Positions 23,790-35,900 of a stretch of 64,000 bases of DNA are shown here, piece by piece; positions within the stretch are counted from its first letter, which is position 1, and each line of letters opens with the position of its first letter. Under the pieces are notes generated by a model that had not been told where the DNA came from, searched no databases, and worked only from the letters and a program-made list of their open reading frames with translations. The DNA is from Saccopteryx bilineata (Eukaryota; Chordata; Mammalia; Chiroptera; Emballonuridae), in NCBI RefSeq assembly GCF_036850765.1, contig NC_089495.1, positions 21,420,875-21,484,874 on the forward strand. The letters run 5' to 3'. The position numbers were made by a program, and so were the translations under genes.

Positions 23790-25574
23790 AAGACGGGGGT
23801 GAGGTCAACTCCTTGAGAGTTAATTACCTTGGGAGGAAGCCAAGTCCTCAGTCATTGACTAAAACAGGATGTGAAATCAAAGTACAAATGTTTAAAGATG
23901 GCATCATGCACTGTATTATCTCAATTCTTATCATCTCACTATGATGCAGACATTGTTCTCAGTTTATGCATGAGAAAACCTAATTTCCCACATACCAAAA
24001 ATTTTTTAAATTAACAAACAACAAGTGTGAATATTACATAGGACTTAAATTATTTCCTCTAGTCCCTGACACCTGCTATTAAAATATGAAAACCAAAGGT
24101 TAAGTATTTATTTTTCCTGTATAACACAATGACCCAGGTGAATGCCAAATATAAATGACCTTATTTTTATCACCACGTTACTTGTTGACTTAGAATCTTT
24201 CATTAAATACAGAAAGGTTTTTGTCACATTTTAATCACCATTCGGTGTTTGCTTTGATCAAGGCTGAATTTGATGCAAATTTAGTCCTCTTTCTAGCTAC
24301 ACCTCTCAAATATTTAGAAGAAATAACACAAATGTTTAAGTCATCAAAAAGTTCCTTGTTATATTGCTGTTTTAACTCTTAGTCATAGTCAAGATTTCAT
24401 GGCTTATTGAGGCTTGCAAAGTCAAATTTTGTCTCTTACCATGACAGATTTCCCTTAAAAACCATAAACCCCATCATTTCTTCCACACTCTGCTACAACC
24501 TGTCGGTGCTGGGATTGCACCTGACTGTGACCACCAAGCTCACCCTCTTAATTGCAGCCTCAGGGTCTATACAGTACTCAATAATAACACTAGCGTGCAT
24601 CTCAATAATGCTCAACAGTGTGATCACCAGGGGTGGATGACACACCTTGCACATGAAGAGCGGTTGTGGCCAATGCCCATTTGGCCAGCACTGCACAAAG
24701 CAGTGTGTAGAGAGCCGAAGTGGTTGGCACCATGTAGCTGATGTATCCGGTGCCATTCTGGAATTCTAAGCAACTTCCTCAAGCCCCTGCTCCTGTCTCT
24801 GTCTCTGCTCTGTCTTGAAATTCTTTTCTTTGAGCTCAGTGGTCAACATTTAAAGAGTAAAGATTCTAAGAAGGAAAACTAAGAAAACTCAAGGCTGGCA
24901 ATGGATGAGATCCCTTCCATCTCAATGGAGGGACCAAGGAAGGCTGGAGCAGGCTCCGTCTCCCAGCGGGAAAGGAAGTGGGTTTCAGAGACAAACTACT
25001 TTCTTCACAAAGCTCCTTGTCAACTGTAATTGAAAAATAAAAAATTATTTAAAGTAATAAAAAACAAAACACTTCAGTTAAACACTGAATGACACAACAA
25101 ATCAAGTCTGACATGGTCATAAAACTGTCTTTTAAAACATGGTTTTCTATAATAATAATAAAAATACTAAATGACAAACTTAGGTCATGATTTCCACCCC
25201 CACTAAAAAGTAAAAAACTTTGTCTGAGTTTTCTGGAAAATAATAAGTAGGCATTTAGCAGAATATTGCTTCATCATTTCTTGGTCATACATACTTGGGC
25301 AACTTAATTTCTCTGAATCTTAGTTTCATAATTTGTAAAATAATAATAATCATCATCTCCTAATGCACAGGTTAATTTATGTGTAATGAGAGTTTGGAAC
25401 AAGAACCAAAAACCAAGGGCGGCAGATGTCCTCCAAGTTCTCAATCTGACTGTTGGCCATTTCTGTAAGATGGGCAGAGTTATCCCCAAACCTGGTTTCC
25501 ACCATTACCGTGTCACCCCATTCCTGCTTCAAGATACAGAAGACATGAAACGGCCAGGCGATAGCACTGCACAC
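23790..25574. other. Non-coding stretch, no gene supported
   Basis: AT-rich DNA. Around 24430-24780 both strands hold short open frames and the composition is less AT-rich, as in a decayed processed copy, but I recognise no parent gene. Confidence 0.45.
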
Positions 25575-26430
25575 CCATGAGACTGCCCACGCTCTGGAAC
25601 ACTAGTACACTGAATGCTGGGGAGGACGTGGAGCAACAGAACTTCATCCGTTTCTGGTGAGAACACACAATGGGAGAGCCAACTTTGGAAGACAGGTTGG
25701 CGGTTTCTTACAAAACTAAACATGCTCTTACCATACGTTCCAGCAATCTCACTCCCTGGTATTCATCCAAAGGAGATGAAAACTTATGTCCTCATAGAAA
25801 ACCTGCATATGGATGTTTATAGCAGCTTTATCCATAATTACCAAAACTTGGAGGCAACCAAGATGTCCTTGGTGAATGGATAAATAAACTATGGTCCATC
25901 CAGATAATGGAATATTATTCAGGCGAAAAAGAAATGAGCTTCAAGCCATATAAAGATGTGGGGGAACCTTAAATGCATATTATTAAGTGAAAGAAGCCAA
26001 TCTGAAAAGCCTACACACTATGTGAATCCAAATCTATGACATTTTGGAAAAGGAAAAACCATGGACACGGTAAAAAGATCAGTGGTTATCAGGCATTGGG
26101 AGAGGAGGGGATGAATAGGTAGATCATAGAGGATTTTTAAGACAGTGAAACTATTCTGTGTGATATTATAATGGTGGGCACATGTCTTGTCCAAACCCAT
26201 GGAATGTACAACGCCAAGAGTGAACCCTAATGTAAACTATGGACTTGGGCGATAATGCAGTGTCAATGCGGGCCCATCCGCTGTACCATTCTAGTGAAGG
26301 ATATTAATAATGGCAGACTATGCTTGTGAGGAGGCAGAGGATTTATGGGGAATCTCTGTACCTCCCTCTCAATTTTGTTGCGAACCTAAAACTGCTCTAA
26401 AAAAAAAATGAAGTCCTTAAAAAAAAAGAT
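25575..26430 (+). mobile_element. L1 ORF2 end and 3' region, decayed
   Basis: 'gtttatagcagctttatcca', 'aaacttggaggcaaccaaga' and 'ggaatattattcaggcgaaa' follow the end of L1 ORF2 and its 3' region. Ends in A-runs at 26401-26408 and 26419-26427. The frame is broken. Confidence 0.85.
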
Positions 26431-27342
26431 ATAGAAGATAAGACTCTAGGTTCACCGGAGAGGCTGGAAGCGAGGGTGTCCTGAAGAAGGTGGGTGGGGT
26501 GCAGTTTCCTCCAGTGGGTGGAAAAAGGGGCTCCCCCTCCACAGCTCACCTGCTTCTGGCCAAATAGAGACAGTATTCAGGAAATACCAGAAACGTGAAA
26601 CCCTGAGAGACCACGGCGAACTGGGGTCTCACTTTCGACTTCTTTTGCAAAAGGCCTCAAAGCCAGAGGCTGTGGCTAAGCTTCCCTGAAGACAAAGGGA
26701 GGGGAGGTTGCGGTGATGGCTTCCGTGGGCCAGAGGAGCGCCCTGTGGAGGGAACCAACCTCGAGCTGTGCGGAGAGCCAGAAAGAGACCACCCGGGGAA
26801 GAAGGGGGATATGCAGCAATCCTGACCCATGGGGAGTCAGAATGTGTGTGCAGTCAGAGGGGCCAGAGCAGGGACTTATAACTGGTTGTGCCCAGTGGAG
26901 GTCTCCAAGAACTCCATGGAGGACCCGGCCAGACGATGAGTCAGTGTTTGGCCATCTGCCACACCTAGGTGGGAAGATTATCACTGCCGCAGTCAGAGCC
27001 AAACGCTCAGCCTCTCAGCTCTTCTCCCTCTCTAGTCCTGAACCCCACAGGAGCCAAGTAGGATGGGAGGTGAGGGAACAGAAAGGACATTGACCCTGGC
27101 CTGGCCGTGCACAGGCCTCCCAGCTCGAGGCGGGTCAAGCTAAGGAGCAAGAACACTGTAAATTAAGTGTGTGATTGGAATTTTGATCTTAAACTGCTTA
27201 ATATCTGCAAGGGACGAGAAAGGCTATTAAACTCAGAAACTCATCCAAGGGCGGCAAAGGACACTCCAGTAGCAAAGTCTAGTGACGCAGCGTTGAGAAA
27301 GAGCCAAGTGCTCTTCTTCTTGCGGCTATAGAGTCACGCATG
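26431..27342. other. Unique non-coding stretch
   Basis: No family recognised. A frame at 26713-27093 (+) is open but shows no domain. Confidence 0.45.
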
Positions 27343-27456
27343 TCCGCGGGGCTGCGGGGGGTGGGGTGGGCACGGGGGGGGGGCACAGGACCGGGAGGTG
27401 GGGTGGGCACGGGGGGGCATGGGGGGGCACAGGACGGGGAGGTGGGGTGGGCTGGA
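27343..27456. repeat. G-rich minisatellite
   Basis: About three imperfect units built from GGTGGGGTGGGC, a run of 7 to 10 G, GCACAGGAC and GGGA. Many runs of three or more G within 115 bp make G-quadruplex folding on the + strand likely. The opposite strand reads as proline-rich open frames, which are an artefact of the repeat. Confidence 0.85.
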
Positions 27457-29202
27457 TGGCCTCCCATTGAGCTCTCTCTGAAGGAATATGCTCTGCCTGG
27501 CTCTGTTTCCTGGATCTTTTTTCACTTTCTCTTGCATGGCCTGGAGGTGGGTGACGGGTGATGGTGGCAGAACTGGTTTTGCACAGAATAGTCTGGCATT
27601 TTTTGTTCTCAAGCTTTGAAGCCTCTGCCAGATCCCCAAGAACCGAGAACCAGGGGAAGTCAGAGTGAACACCCGGTGGATGAAACAAGTAGGTGTAAGT
27701 TACCTATTCTGCAGCATGCCAGGCGCACAGTAGGCACCCAGGAAGTGATAGCCATTATCGTTTCTTTATGAAAGATGAGTCTTCTCAATTTTAAAAGAGC
27801 AGGATAGTTGCTAAAGTTCATTGAAATCTTTAACTTCATTCCTGGAATCTGAATTTCTACTCTCTGAATGATCAAGTTGTCCTGCAGGAAGTGGTTCTGC
27901 ATGATGGGAATAAAAGTGCTGAATGATGAACTCGAGTCCCACCCATAGCTATTCCTCACGGTGGGACACTGGCTTTGGTAGCAGGTGGATACGCTTCTCA
28001 CCGAAGGTTCTGCTCCAATAGCTCCTGGTCTGAACCAATGTTATCAGGACCAGGACCAGGTCAGGACCTAGCAGGGAGTTTGAACATTTCAATAAAGGAT
28101 TCACCCCTCTACACACTCCTCGCCGCTAGTACCTAGAAAAAAGAAAAATTCAATAAAGGCAAATATTATGAATGAGCTTTATACGTGCCTCAGATGTGTT
28201 GACCTGGTGCCAGCCATAGACAGGACACTTGATTCAGCTGAATATCATTAAAATAATGCTGAAAATATTATTGCTATATTGTAAGAATGAGCATTATGTA
28301 GAAGCCCAACTCACCATATTCTGCTGATTTAAAACATACTAACTGGATAGAATAAGACACCTGAATTGTCATAACATAAGATCGTCCACTGAATGCATGT
28401 ACTGTAATTATTAAGAAACCATTTTAAAGCGCACTTGTTTTCTGGGATGAAATACTCTCTGTGAGGCCTCTTTCTATCGAACATAGGATTCTTTATCATT
28501 TTAAATGAGCGATTTGGTTGCTGAAGAAAGGCAAAACTTTGGTGAATCATGAACTTTCAGGACACAGAATTGGAGATCGAAACAGTTCTGCTTTTATTGC
28601 AGCATTTATCTGTGGTAACATATTAGGTAACAAATGAGTATTTCTTGAATGGACTATAATCTAAATTATTTTAAAAAGGAACTCTCAATTCTACAAGTGA
28701 CTTCTTTTCATTGCACAGCATTGCCATTGTAATAGAATCATTAGCAGATTCACAGTGGTGATGACGATGACGATTACGATGATATCACACACACTCAGAC
28801 ACACACTCACTCACATGCACTTATACAAATACACACTGGATGATTCTCGAGAATTACTCCTCCATGGTCTTCCTCCTACCATTTCCTTTGCCTGGATCCC
28901 TTTTCTCCTTTATCTGCTTGGTGAAGTCTCCCCTTTAAGGACTCGCTCACTTGTGTCCTCCCCATAGCTCTCTGCAAGGTGGCCCTCATGCCCTCACTTT
29001 GGGAAGGGGGTGAGCCACCTGAGCACCTGAGGACCCAGCACAGTACGTGGCAACAGAAATGTGTGTGTCTAGGATGGCTAGGGGGTGCATTATACTACTC
29101 AAGGAGAAAAAAAAAAACTAAGAAGCAAGTGACATGTTTTTAAAATGACACAGAAACAAAATAAATGAATAAGTCTTTGAAATTAAAAGAATGAAATGTG
29201 TG
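27457..29202. other. Unique non-coding stretch
   Basis: Short GAT and CA-type simple runs at 28755-28820. Nothing else recognised. Confidence 0.45.
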
Positions 29203-29561
29203 GCTGGTTGGCTCAGCGGTAGAGTGTCAGCCTGGTGTGTGGAAGTCCCAGGTTCAATTCTAGGTCAGGGCACATAGGAGAAGTGCACATCGGCTTCTCT
29301 ACCCTTCCCCTTTTCCTTCCTCTCTCTTCCCGTCCTGCAGCCAAGGCTTCTTTGGAGCAGGGTTGGCCTGGGCACTGAGGACGGCTCCATGGCCTCAGCC
29401 TCAGGCGCTAGAATGGCTCTGGTTGCAACAGAGTGACGCCCCAGATGGGCAGAGCATCGCCCCCTAGTGGGCATGCCAGGTGGATCCCAGTTGGGCACAT
29501 GCAGCAGTCTGTCTGACTGCCTCCTCGCTTCTAACTTCAGAAAAATAAAAAATAAAAAAAG
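29203..29561 (+). mobile_element. Long-type tRNA-derived SINE
   Basis: Slightly 5'-truncated head 'gctggttggctcagcggtag', body and A-rich tail. Exact 14-bp target duplication GAATGAAATGTGTG at 29189-29202 and 29562-29575. Confidence 0.95.
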
Positions 29562-29575
29562 GAATGAAATGTGTG

Positions 29576-31479
29576 TACATACTTTTAACTCACAAAGTAA
29601 GTACACAAGATTATTTCATGCCTTTGTTTTCAAGTGGTTTGATATTACATTCTCCAATTTTACTTTAAGCACTGGGGTAGGACAACCCAGACTTTAAAAA
29701 AGAGAGACAAAAAATAAAAGTAAAAAGAAAAAGAAAAAGGCACTTATTTCTATATTTACCAGGAACAGGTAATTTGTCAGGTGCTTATAAAAGAACCTGA
29801 TTTCTTTAATATTGTCAACAGTACAACCTCTGAATGAGGATGTGGTTTAGTAAAAATAAGAACACTGATACATTTCTTTTCTAGTTATTTACAGAGATAA
29901 AGAGATTAGCTAGACTATAGACTGGAATTTTAAAACTCCCAGAAAACACATTTCTATAGTTACATAACAGACAATAAGGATCACTTGGCTCTGGGTCAAG
30001 TTCTAATAAATGATACTCAGATACACTGCGAGAAGTTCAAGGGCGTGTTTCGCTGACAAAGGAGATGTGGTGAATGAAACAGGCTGGGTATGAATCAGCA
30101 GGTTTCTCCTCTCCCGTTTTCTGCCCTGTTGAAAATAAATCAGTTCATTTCAAATGGTACAGATTACCTCCAAAAGTCATGTGAGAATTATGCTCACCTG
30201 TCCATTAGAATAACATTAATTAGCAGTAGCACTTATGTCATATTAGAGAAAGAACAGCAAAGTATAAATTTTGAAAAAGGAGACAGAGTGTAAATATTGA
30301 ACCCTCTAGCAAAATATTCCAAGAGGTGTCCTTTTAACTTTACAGACCCTAGCTGGTCCTTTTTACAAAAAGGATGGTGAAGAGTTAGCTGCAATTAGTA
30401 TTCTTTGGGAGAAGACAGTCCAAACTGGGTTTCCAGAACCAGGTCCTCCGAGTGCTAAAGGCACGGCCTGCCCACGCCAGGCAGGAGGGTGTTCACCATT
30501 TCCTGACCAGGCTTGCACCCAGACATCGCTGGGCCTCTGCTCCCCTGTCCTGCCTGGGAGGCCTTGCCCAACCTTCTACGACTCGAAATATCTCACTAGT
30601 CCTTTATGGCCCAGGGCAAATGTCACTGCTGTGACCCTCCCATCCTGACCCTGGGTCCCTGGAAACAGCTTTCTGTACAATCCTCTCTGACAGGTGTTTG
30701 GCTCTCTGCAGCACGACCAATCACTTATAATTCTGGCTCTCCCTCGACACTGCCAGTTTCATCTTCCTGTCACCAGCGACAGGCTCAGTGGGTGCTCAGT
30801 AAGGCTTAGTGAAAGAGCGAACACCTTGGGCATTCATGGAAACGAAAGTTCTGTGCACAAAGCCAGCCGATGTCACTCACCCCTTACTTAACCTTGCTTT
30901 TTCTACTTTCCACTATCCCTTTATCATAGGGAACTGCAAGTAAATGATTTCTAAAGTAATTACAGCGCTAGGATTCTATGGCAGTGTTCTTCTGTATCAG
31001 TCAATTATTGCTGTGTGACAAACCACCCCACAAATGAATGAATGACTGTTTCTTATTTCCCTGTGGTTTGAGTAGCGGTGCTTCTGCTGGTGTTGTCCAG
31101 GTTCACTCCTGCAACTGCATCCCCTGACTGAGATGAAAGGTCTCTGATGGACCCACTCACATGTCAGGGGCTTGGTGCTAGCTGGCAGCTGGGTGCCCTG
31201 GTTCTCTTCCAAGCTCCCTCTCCTCCTCCATCCACTAACCATGCTTACTTACTTGGCCGGGCTCCATGGAGTAAGCACTTATCAACCTCTGCGTATCGCA
31301 TATGTGCTGATGCCCCATTGGCCAAGGCAAGTCAGACAGCCAAGCCCGGTCAACATGGAAGGGAACAGACTGACCTTTGGATGGGCAAAGCGGTAAAGAA
31401 TTTGCAGTCATTTTTAGTCCACTTCAATGTCACAGAAATACCCTTAAGTTAATTTTGTTGCCGTTTTTCTGTATGAAAT
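29576..31479. other. Non-coding stretch with old repeat fragments
   Basis: 30440-30800 resembles an L2-type LINE end ('cctttatggcccagggcaaa'). Around 30990-31080 'caattattgctgtgtgacaa' is a motif of an old dispersed repeat of uncertain class. No exon recognised. Confidence 0.45.
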
Positions 31480-31835
31480 TTTTTTTTGTATTTTTCTTCT
31501 TCCTTTCAATATTTCTACCCTTAAATTTAGATTCTTATCTAATTGCATTGGTTAGCCTTTCCAGGTAATATTGAAAAATAGTTCTGAACTTGTTAGGGTT
31601 GTTTCTGCCATTTCACTGCTAATAATGTTTGCTACTGATTTAAATTAATATTTTTTATCTCTAAGGGAAATCCCTCTTTCATTTCCCTAAGGGTTTTGTT
31701 GTTTTATTATTTGTTTCAATTAGTAATTCATGTGGAATGTTTACAAAAATGAATTTTTTAGTATGACTATTTGTTTTCTCTTGATTTATTATGATGATGG
31801 ATTATAGTAATAGATATCTTACTATTGAGCATTCA
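31480..31835 (-). mobile_element. L1 ORF2 internal fragment, antisense
   Basis: 'cttatctaattgcattggtt' followed by 'tagggttgtttctgccattt' parallels the L1 ORF2 reverse-transcriptase region read backwards. Frame destroyed by stops and indels. Confidence 0.6.
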
Positions 31836-31989
31836 TGTTATTTCTTATACAAAACCTCCCTCCCCCAGCCCCACCCTCTGCTTCCAGGGGGTGTGTATGG
31901 TTGGGGGGGAGTGGCTCTGCACACAGACTGTCAATCTCAGCCTTTCTGTCCCAGTTCTCTCTCATGCCCTGTCTGTTAGCACTGAGACC

Positions 31990-32359
31990 CATGCTGCCCC
32001 ATACGGTGGCGACTAGCCGCACAGAGCGGTCGAGCACTTGGAATGGGACGCGTCTGAACTGAGTTATGTAAAATACATATTAGATTTTGAAGGCTTAGTA
32101 CAAAAAATGTAAAATCTCTCAATAATTTTTATACTGAGTGCATGTTGAAATGATACTATTTTGGATATATTAAGTTCAATAAAATATAGTACTGAAATAA
32201 TTTCACTTGTTTTTTTTTAACCCCCTTGTTAATGTGGCTACTAGAATATTTAAAATTACTTTTATATATATAAATATTGATACATACATATATTACATAT
32301 ACTATATATATATACACACACATACGCATAATCACATATATCTCGGTTGGACAGCACTA
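31990..32359 (-). mobile_element. Old hAT-Charlie type element
   Basis: On the + strand it ends 'atctcggttggacagcacta' and holds 'aatgtggctactagaatatt' and 'gaaatgatactattttggat', as in old non-autonomous Charlie-type elements read in reverse. The middle carries an expanded TA/CA run at 32260-32335. Confidence 0.7.
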
Positions 32360-32776
32360 TTTTAAATGAATTCTACTTTTTGGCTGCAGATATTCCTGAG
32401 ATATTTTCATATTCCTACTCAGAGGGAGTTAAGCATGCTTTTGATAGACAGTGGCAGTAACAGCCCTGGTTTGTTCTCATCCCTTTATTCAGGCCTTGGA
32501 TGATCCTTTCCCATACTCCCTGGGCTTGGCCACGTGACTTAGCTGAGGTGAGAAGATACTTGAAGAGTGCTTGTGCTTTAGGGCAGCCCTCTCTTGCTGT
32601 TAGAACCCTGAAACTACACATGATGCTCCCCAGGCAGCCTCCTAGAGGATGAGATACCCTAAGGAAAGAGTGGGCATGCTGTGAGGACACCCAAACTATT
32701 TCAGCAAAGCCTAGTCCCAGTCACAACCTTGTGACTAAGCCCAGGCAAGACCAGCCAAGCTACAAAATCAAAAAGG
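32360..32776. other. Unique non-coding stretch
   Basis: No feature recognised. Confidence 0.45.
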
Positions 32777-32942
32777 GAAGGAAGGAAGGAAGGGAGGAAG
32801 GAAGGAAGGGAGGGAGGGAGGGAGGGAGGGAGGGAGGGAGGGAGGAAGGGAGGGAGGGAGGGAGGGAGGGAGGGAGGGAGGGAGGAAGGAAGGAAGGAAG
32901 GAAGGAAGGAAGGAAGGAAGGAAGGAAGGAAGGAAGGAAGAA
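32777..32942 (+). repeat. Homopurine (GGAA)n/(GGGA)n microsatellite
   Basis: 166 bp of only A and G on the + strand. AAGG/GGAA units at both ends flank a core of GGGA units. Length and purity suggest it is polymorphic. The frames through it (for example a Leu-Pro-Ser repeat on the - strand) are artefacts. Such tracts can form triplex DNA, and GGAA arrays can bind ETS-family factors. Confidence 0.97.
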
Positions 32943-32960
32943 AAGGTTGTTGTTTCAAGC

Positions 32961-33782
32961 CAGTGGTTCTCAAAGTGTGCATCCTAGAAGATTTCCAAGT
33001 GCACCGTATGGTATTCCAGAGAAATATGTACCTGTTGGGGACCAAAAAACCAACAGGGTTTTTGGAGTTTAGATTTTTGGGGGACAGAGATGTGAGGAAT
33101 TGGCTGTAAGCTGACAGTCTGCCCAACCCCCCACCTCACTTGCCTGATTAGGTTGCAAAAGGCTGTTAAGCTGTGGTGCTGGATTGTTTACACTACCCCC
33201 CATGTTCCCTGGAAAGACTGGAGGTAAGTTTCTTCTATCCTTTGTTTGGGATAAAGTTAAGATGATATGTATGGTGGGGGTTTTCTGCACTCAACACAAT
33301 TAAGAGTAAAAAGAGAGGAATTCTTCAACGTATTGATGAGGAAATGAGAGTTTGCCTTTCAAATATATGTCCAAACATTGAAGAAATCGCTAGGACACAT
33401 CAGGCTCACATTTCTCATAAACACAAGAATGAAAAAACTTAACACATTCATGCTGAGACCTGCCGAATTTACTAAATCTTACTAAGAATGTATCTATATA
33501 TATAAAAAGATAACTTTTTTTAACCCCTCTTTTCTAAACAAATTCTAAAAAGCATAACTCAAAAAATGTAACATAAAAATATTTTTTAATGTCAGAATAA
33601 ATTTAATTTGTCATATTTATTTTGTTTAATTACCATAAAAGCACGCTTGGACTTTATTTTTTTTTCTTTAATATTTGACTTAATTATTATAACATATTTC
33701 TCAAAAATTTGTATATAGTACTCCTACAATTATTTGTAGGATTTTAAATGTGCCCCGACTTCAAAAAGTTTGAGAACCACTG
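32961..33782 (+). mobile_element. hAT element with transposase remnant, about 820 bp
   Basis: Inverted ends 'cagtggttctcaaagtgtg' and 'aaagtttgagaaccactg', with an imperfect 8-bp flank match (TTTCAAGC/TTCTAAGC). Positions 33323-33442 (+) read as 39 codons then a stop, with LQRIDEEMRV and NIEEIARTHQAH. This resembles the C-terminal end of hAT transposases of the ZBED5-like group. An internally deleted autonomous relative is the simplest explanation. Confidence 0.75.
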
Positions 33783-34567
33783 TTCTAAGCCATGAAATTT
33801 GGATGTAATTTTTACACAGCAAAGGTTGTCTGACTCAATACTTTTAGTCTTTACAATAGAAGTCACTCTGCATATAAGGTTTGGTCATAATTCAATTATG
33901 TGTAAATGTAAAACACATTGCTAAATTCAGTTAAGTCCCCTACAAATGGATTTCAAACTAGCCAAACATGTCACCAGTATGTCATTTCTTACCAATGTCT
34001 TCTCTTATTTTTGTTTGCTTTATCGCGCAGTTCAAAATTCACAGACTTTACAGGTTGTTCTCAAGAAACTTCCTCCTCTCCTAAACATTTCACGATAAGC
34101 ACTGCTGCTTCGAGAGGTAAGTTTTATTGCCCCTACAATAAAAACTTTTCCTAGGTGACGTAGCTAAGGAGTGGCACAGCCAAATCGTCTGAACCCTAAG
34201 TCATTACTTCTCCCGGAAATCTTTAACTTGCTGAACCCTCTCAAGCCAGTCTCCTCTCAGCGGAAGCAGCAGGTACCCTACAGGCAGGAGAGGGAGACTG
34301 TCTTCCAGTGAATTCAATCTGTGATTTAGAGTACAGCCAGCAGTGAAGTACATGATAAGTAAATTGCTCATGAATTGTGCTCTAGTAAAATCAAGTGTCA
34401 AAAAAATTTAAAACATATTTAAATAAAAAATGATGTGAGGCTGGAGTCTGATAATAGCATAGGGTGTGGACTAGCCATCCTGGGTCTTTTAAAGAGAGAT
34501 TCCAACCCCAGTGTGTTTACTCTTGATTCTCCATTGCTTTCCTCGGTATACCGACGGTACTCTCTAT
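33783..34567. other. Unique non-coding stretch
   Basis: No feature recognised beyond short worn repeats. Confidence 0.45.
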
Positions 34568-34747
34568 CAGGTGTCCCCAAACTACGGCCGCGGGGCCGCT
34601 GAGGCCATTTATCCAGCCCCCGCTGCACTTCTGGAAGGGGCACCTCTTTCATTGGTGGTCAGTGAGAGGACCACTGTATTTGGCAGCCCTCCAATGGTCT
34701 GAGGGACAGTGAACTGGACCCCTGTGTAAAAAGTTTAGAGACCCCTG
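34568..34747. mobile_element. Non-autonomous hAT element, 180 bp
   Basis: Ends 'caggtgtccccaaactacgg' and 'aaaagtttagagacccctg' form an imperfect inverted repeat of CAGGGGTCCCCAAACT type. The interior ('cacctctttcattggtggtc') is typical of a mammalian hAT family. The flanking 8-mers do not match, so the target duplication has decayed or the ends are slightly off. Confidence 0.75.
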
Positions 34748-35396
34748 CTAGCTCTTAATAAAATATCATTCCGATTTAGAAATTTACACTCAAATTATCC
34801 AATGATAGTGAAATTTCTACTTTGAGAAGTATTCCCATTACATTTTGGATGATTGAGAAAAAGTATTTTTGATTAGCTTTAGACTTCTGTATCAAAATTG
34901 GCCACAACGAACTTCTTAGATGTTTATATACCTCCTTCCGCAATATTAATTTTAGAAGTGGCTGTGTTTTTCTCTGCTGTCGGGCCCTGAACCACACCCA
35001 TGCTCCACCAGGTCCTCGCTCAGGCAAAGAAGCATCCAAGCTTGACCTCCGTCTTTGTATTTATTGGAGCCGTAGCGACCAGGGAAGTGCTATATGTCTT
35101 AGTCTGGCATTGTTCAATCCAGATGTTTGTTGGGACAAAAACAATGACCCAGAACCATGGAACAAACTGGGTCCCAATAAGCAATATAAATTCTACTTCG
35201 TGTATGTAAATTATAACAAACTGAAGAAAGAACGTCCAGAATTTTAAGTGAAATGTCTCACTATAAAGCTGCTTAGAATGAAGGTCTTCCAAAAGTTATC
35301 CACAGGATTTTCCACTTAACCAGGTAATAGTCCCCTTCCAAATGCACAAGATCATGTTGGTGTATTGTATTGGGTTTACACTGATTAATGAATATA
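34748..35396. other. Unique non-coding stretch
   Basis: No feature recognised. Confidence 0.45.
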
Positions 35397-35469
35397 TTGC
35401 TCACAAAAATTAAGGGATATTTTATCACTTCATATTCATTTTGAAATATCCCCTAATTTTTGTGAGCCA
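35397..35469. mobile_element. Palindromic mariner-like MITE, 73 bp
   Basis: The arms 'gctcacaaaaattaagggat' and its near reverse complement ending 'ctaatttttgtgagcc' meet around a short centre, between TA dinucleotides (35395-35396 and 35470-35471). Size and structure resemble the roughly 80-bp MADE1 elements, but the sequence differs. It would fold into a hairpin if transcribed. Confidence 0.8.
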
Positions 35470-35513
35470 TATATTTGAAACTTTTAAAGAACAAAATAAA
35501 AGTGTCCAGGTTT

Positions 35514-35672
35514 GCCCTGGCAGGACAGCTCGGTTGGTTAGAGCATCATCCAGATATACAAACGTCATAGGTTCCATCCCCGGTCAGAGCACTTACAGGA
35601 GCAGATCGATGTTCCTGTCTCTCTCTCTCCTCGTCCTTTCTCTGTCTAAAATCAGTCAATCAAAAATAATTT
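35514..35672 (+). mobile_element. Short tRNA-derived SINE
   Basis: Head 'gccctggcaggacagctcgg', B-box-like 'ggttccatccccggtcagag', pyrimidine tract and A-rich tail. Diverged. Confidence 0.88.
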
Positions 35673-35689
35673 TAATATATATTAACACT

Positions 35690-35900
35690 AATAAAGACAC
35701 TAATTCCACGTGCTTACTATGTATTACATATTTTATAAGGGTTAACTCATTCATCTTTACAGCAGTCCTATTGAGTAAAAACTAGCTGCTCCATTTTACA
35801 TTTGAAGAAAAAACGTTAAGACTCTGAGAGCCCAGCCTTCCAAAGGCAAACACTGTGTGGCAGAGCCAGGTTTAAACTCAGGTCTGGTCCATATCACAGC
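35690..35900 (+). repeat. MIR-type SINE fragment
   Basis: 'gtgcttactatgtattacat', 'tttacagcagtcctattgag', 'gctccattttacatttgaag' and 'gcagagccaggtttaaactc' occur in the MIR order. Old and diverged. Confidence 0.8.

Noticed and set aside
24430..24780. Possible processed pseudogene
   Set aside because: Open frames on both strands and gene-like composition, but no parent gene recognised, no poly-A tail and no target duplication seen.
27326..27688. Proline-rich protein frames on the - strand
   Set aside because: Produced by the G-rich minisatellite; two frames give similar low-complexity text.
32701..33126. Leu-Pro-Ser repeat protein on the - strand
   Set aside because: A direct translation of the purine microsatellite, without any gene structure.
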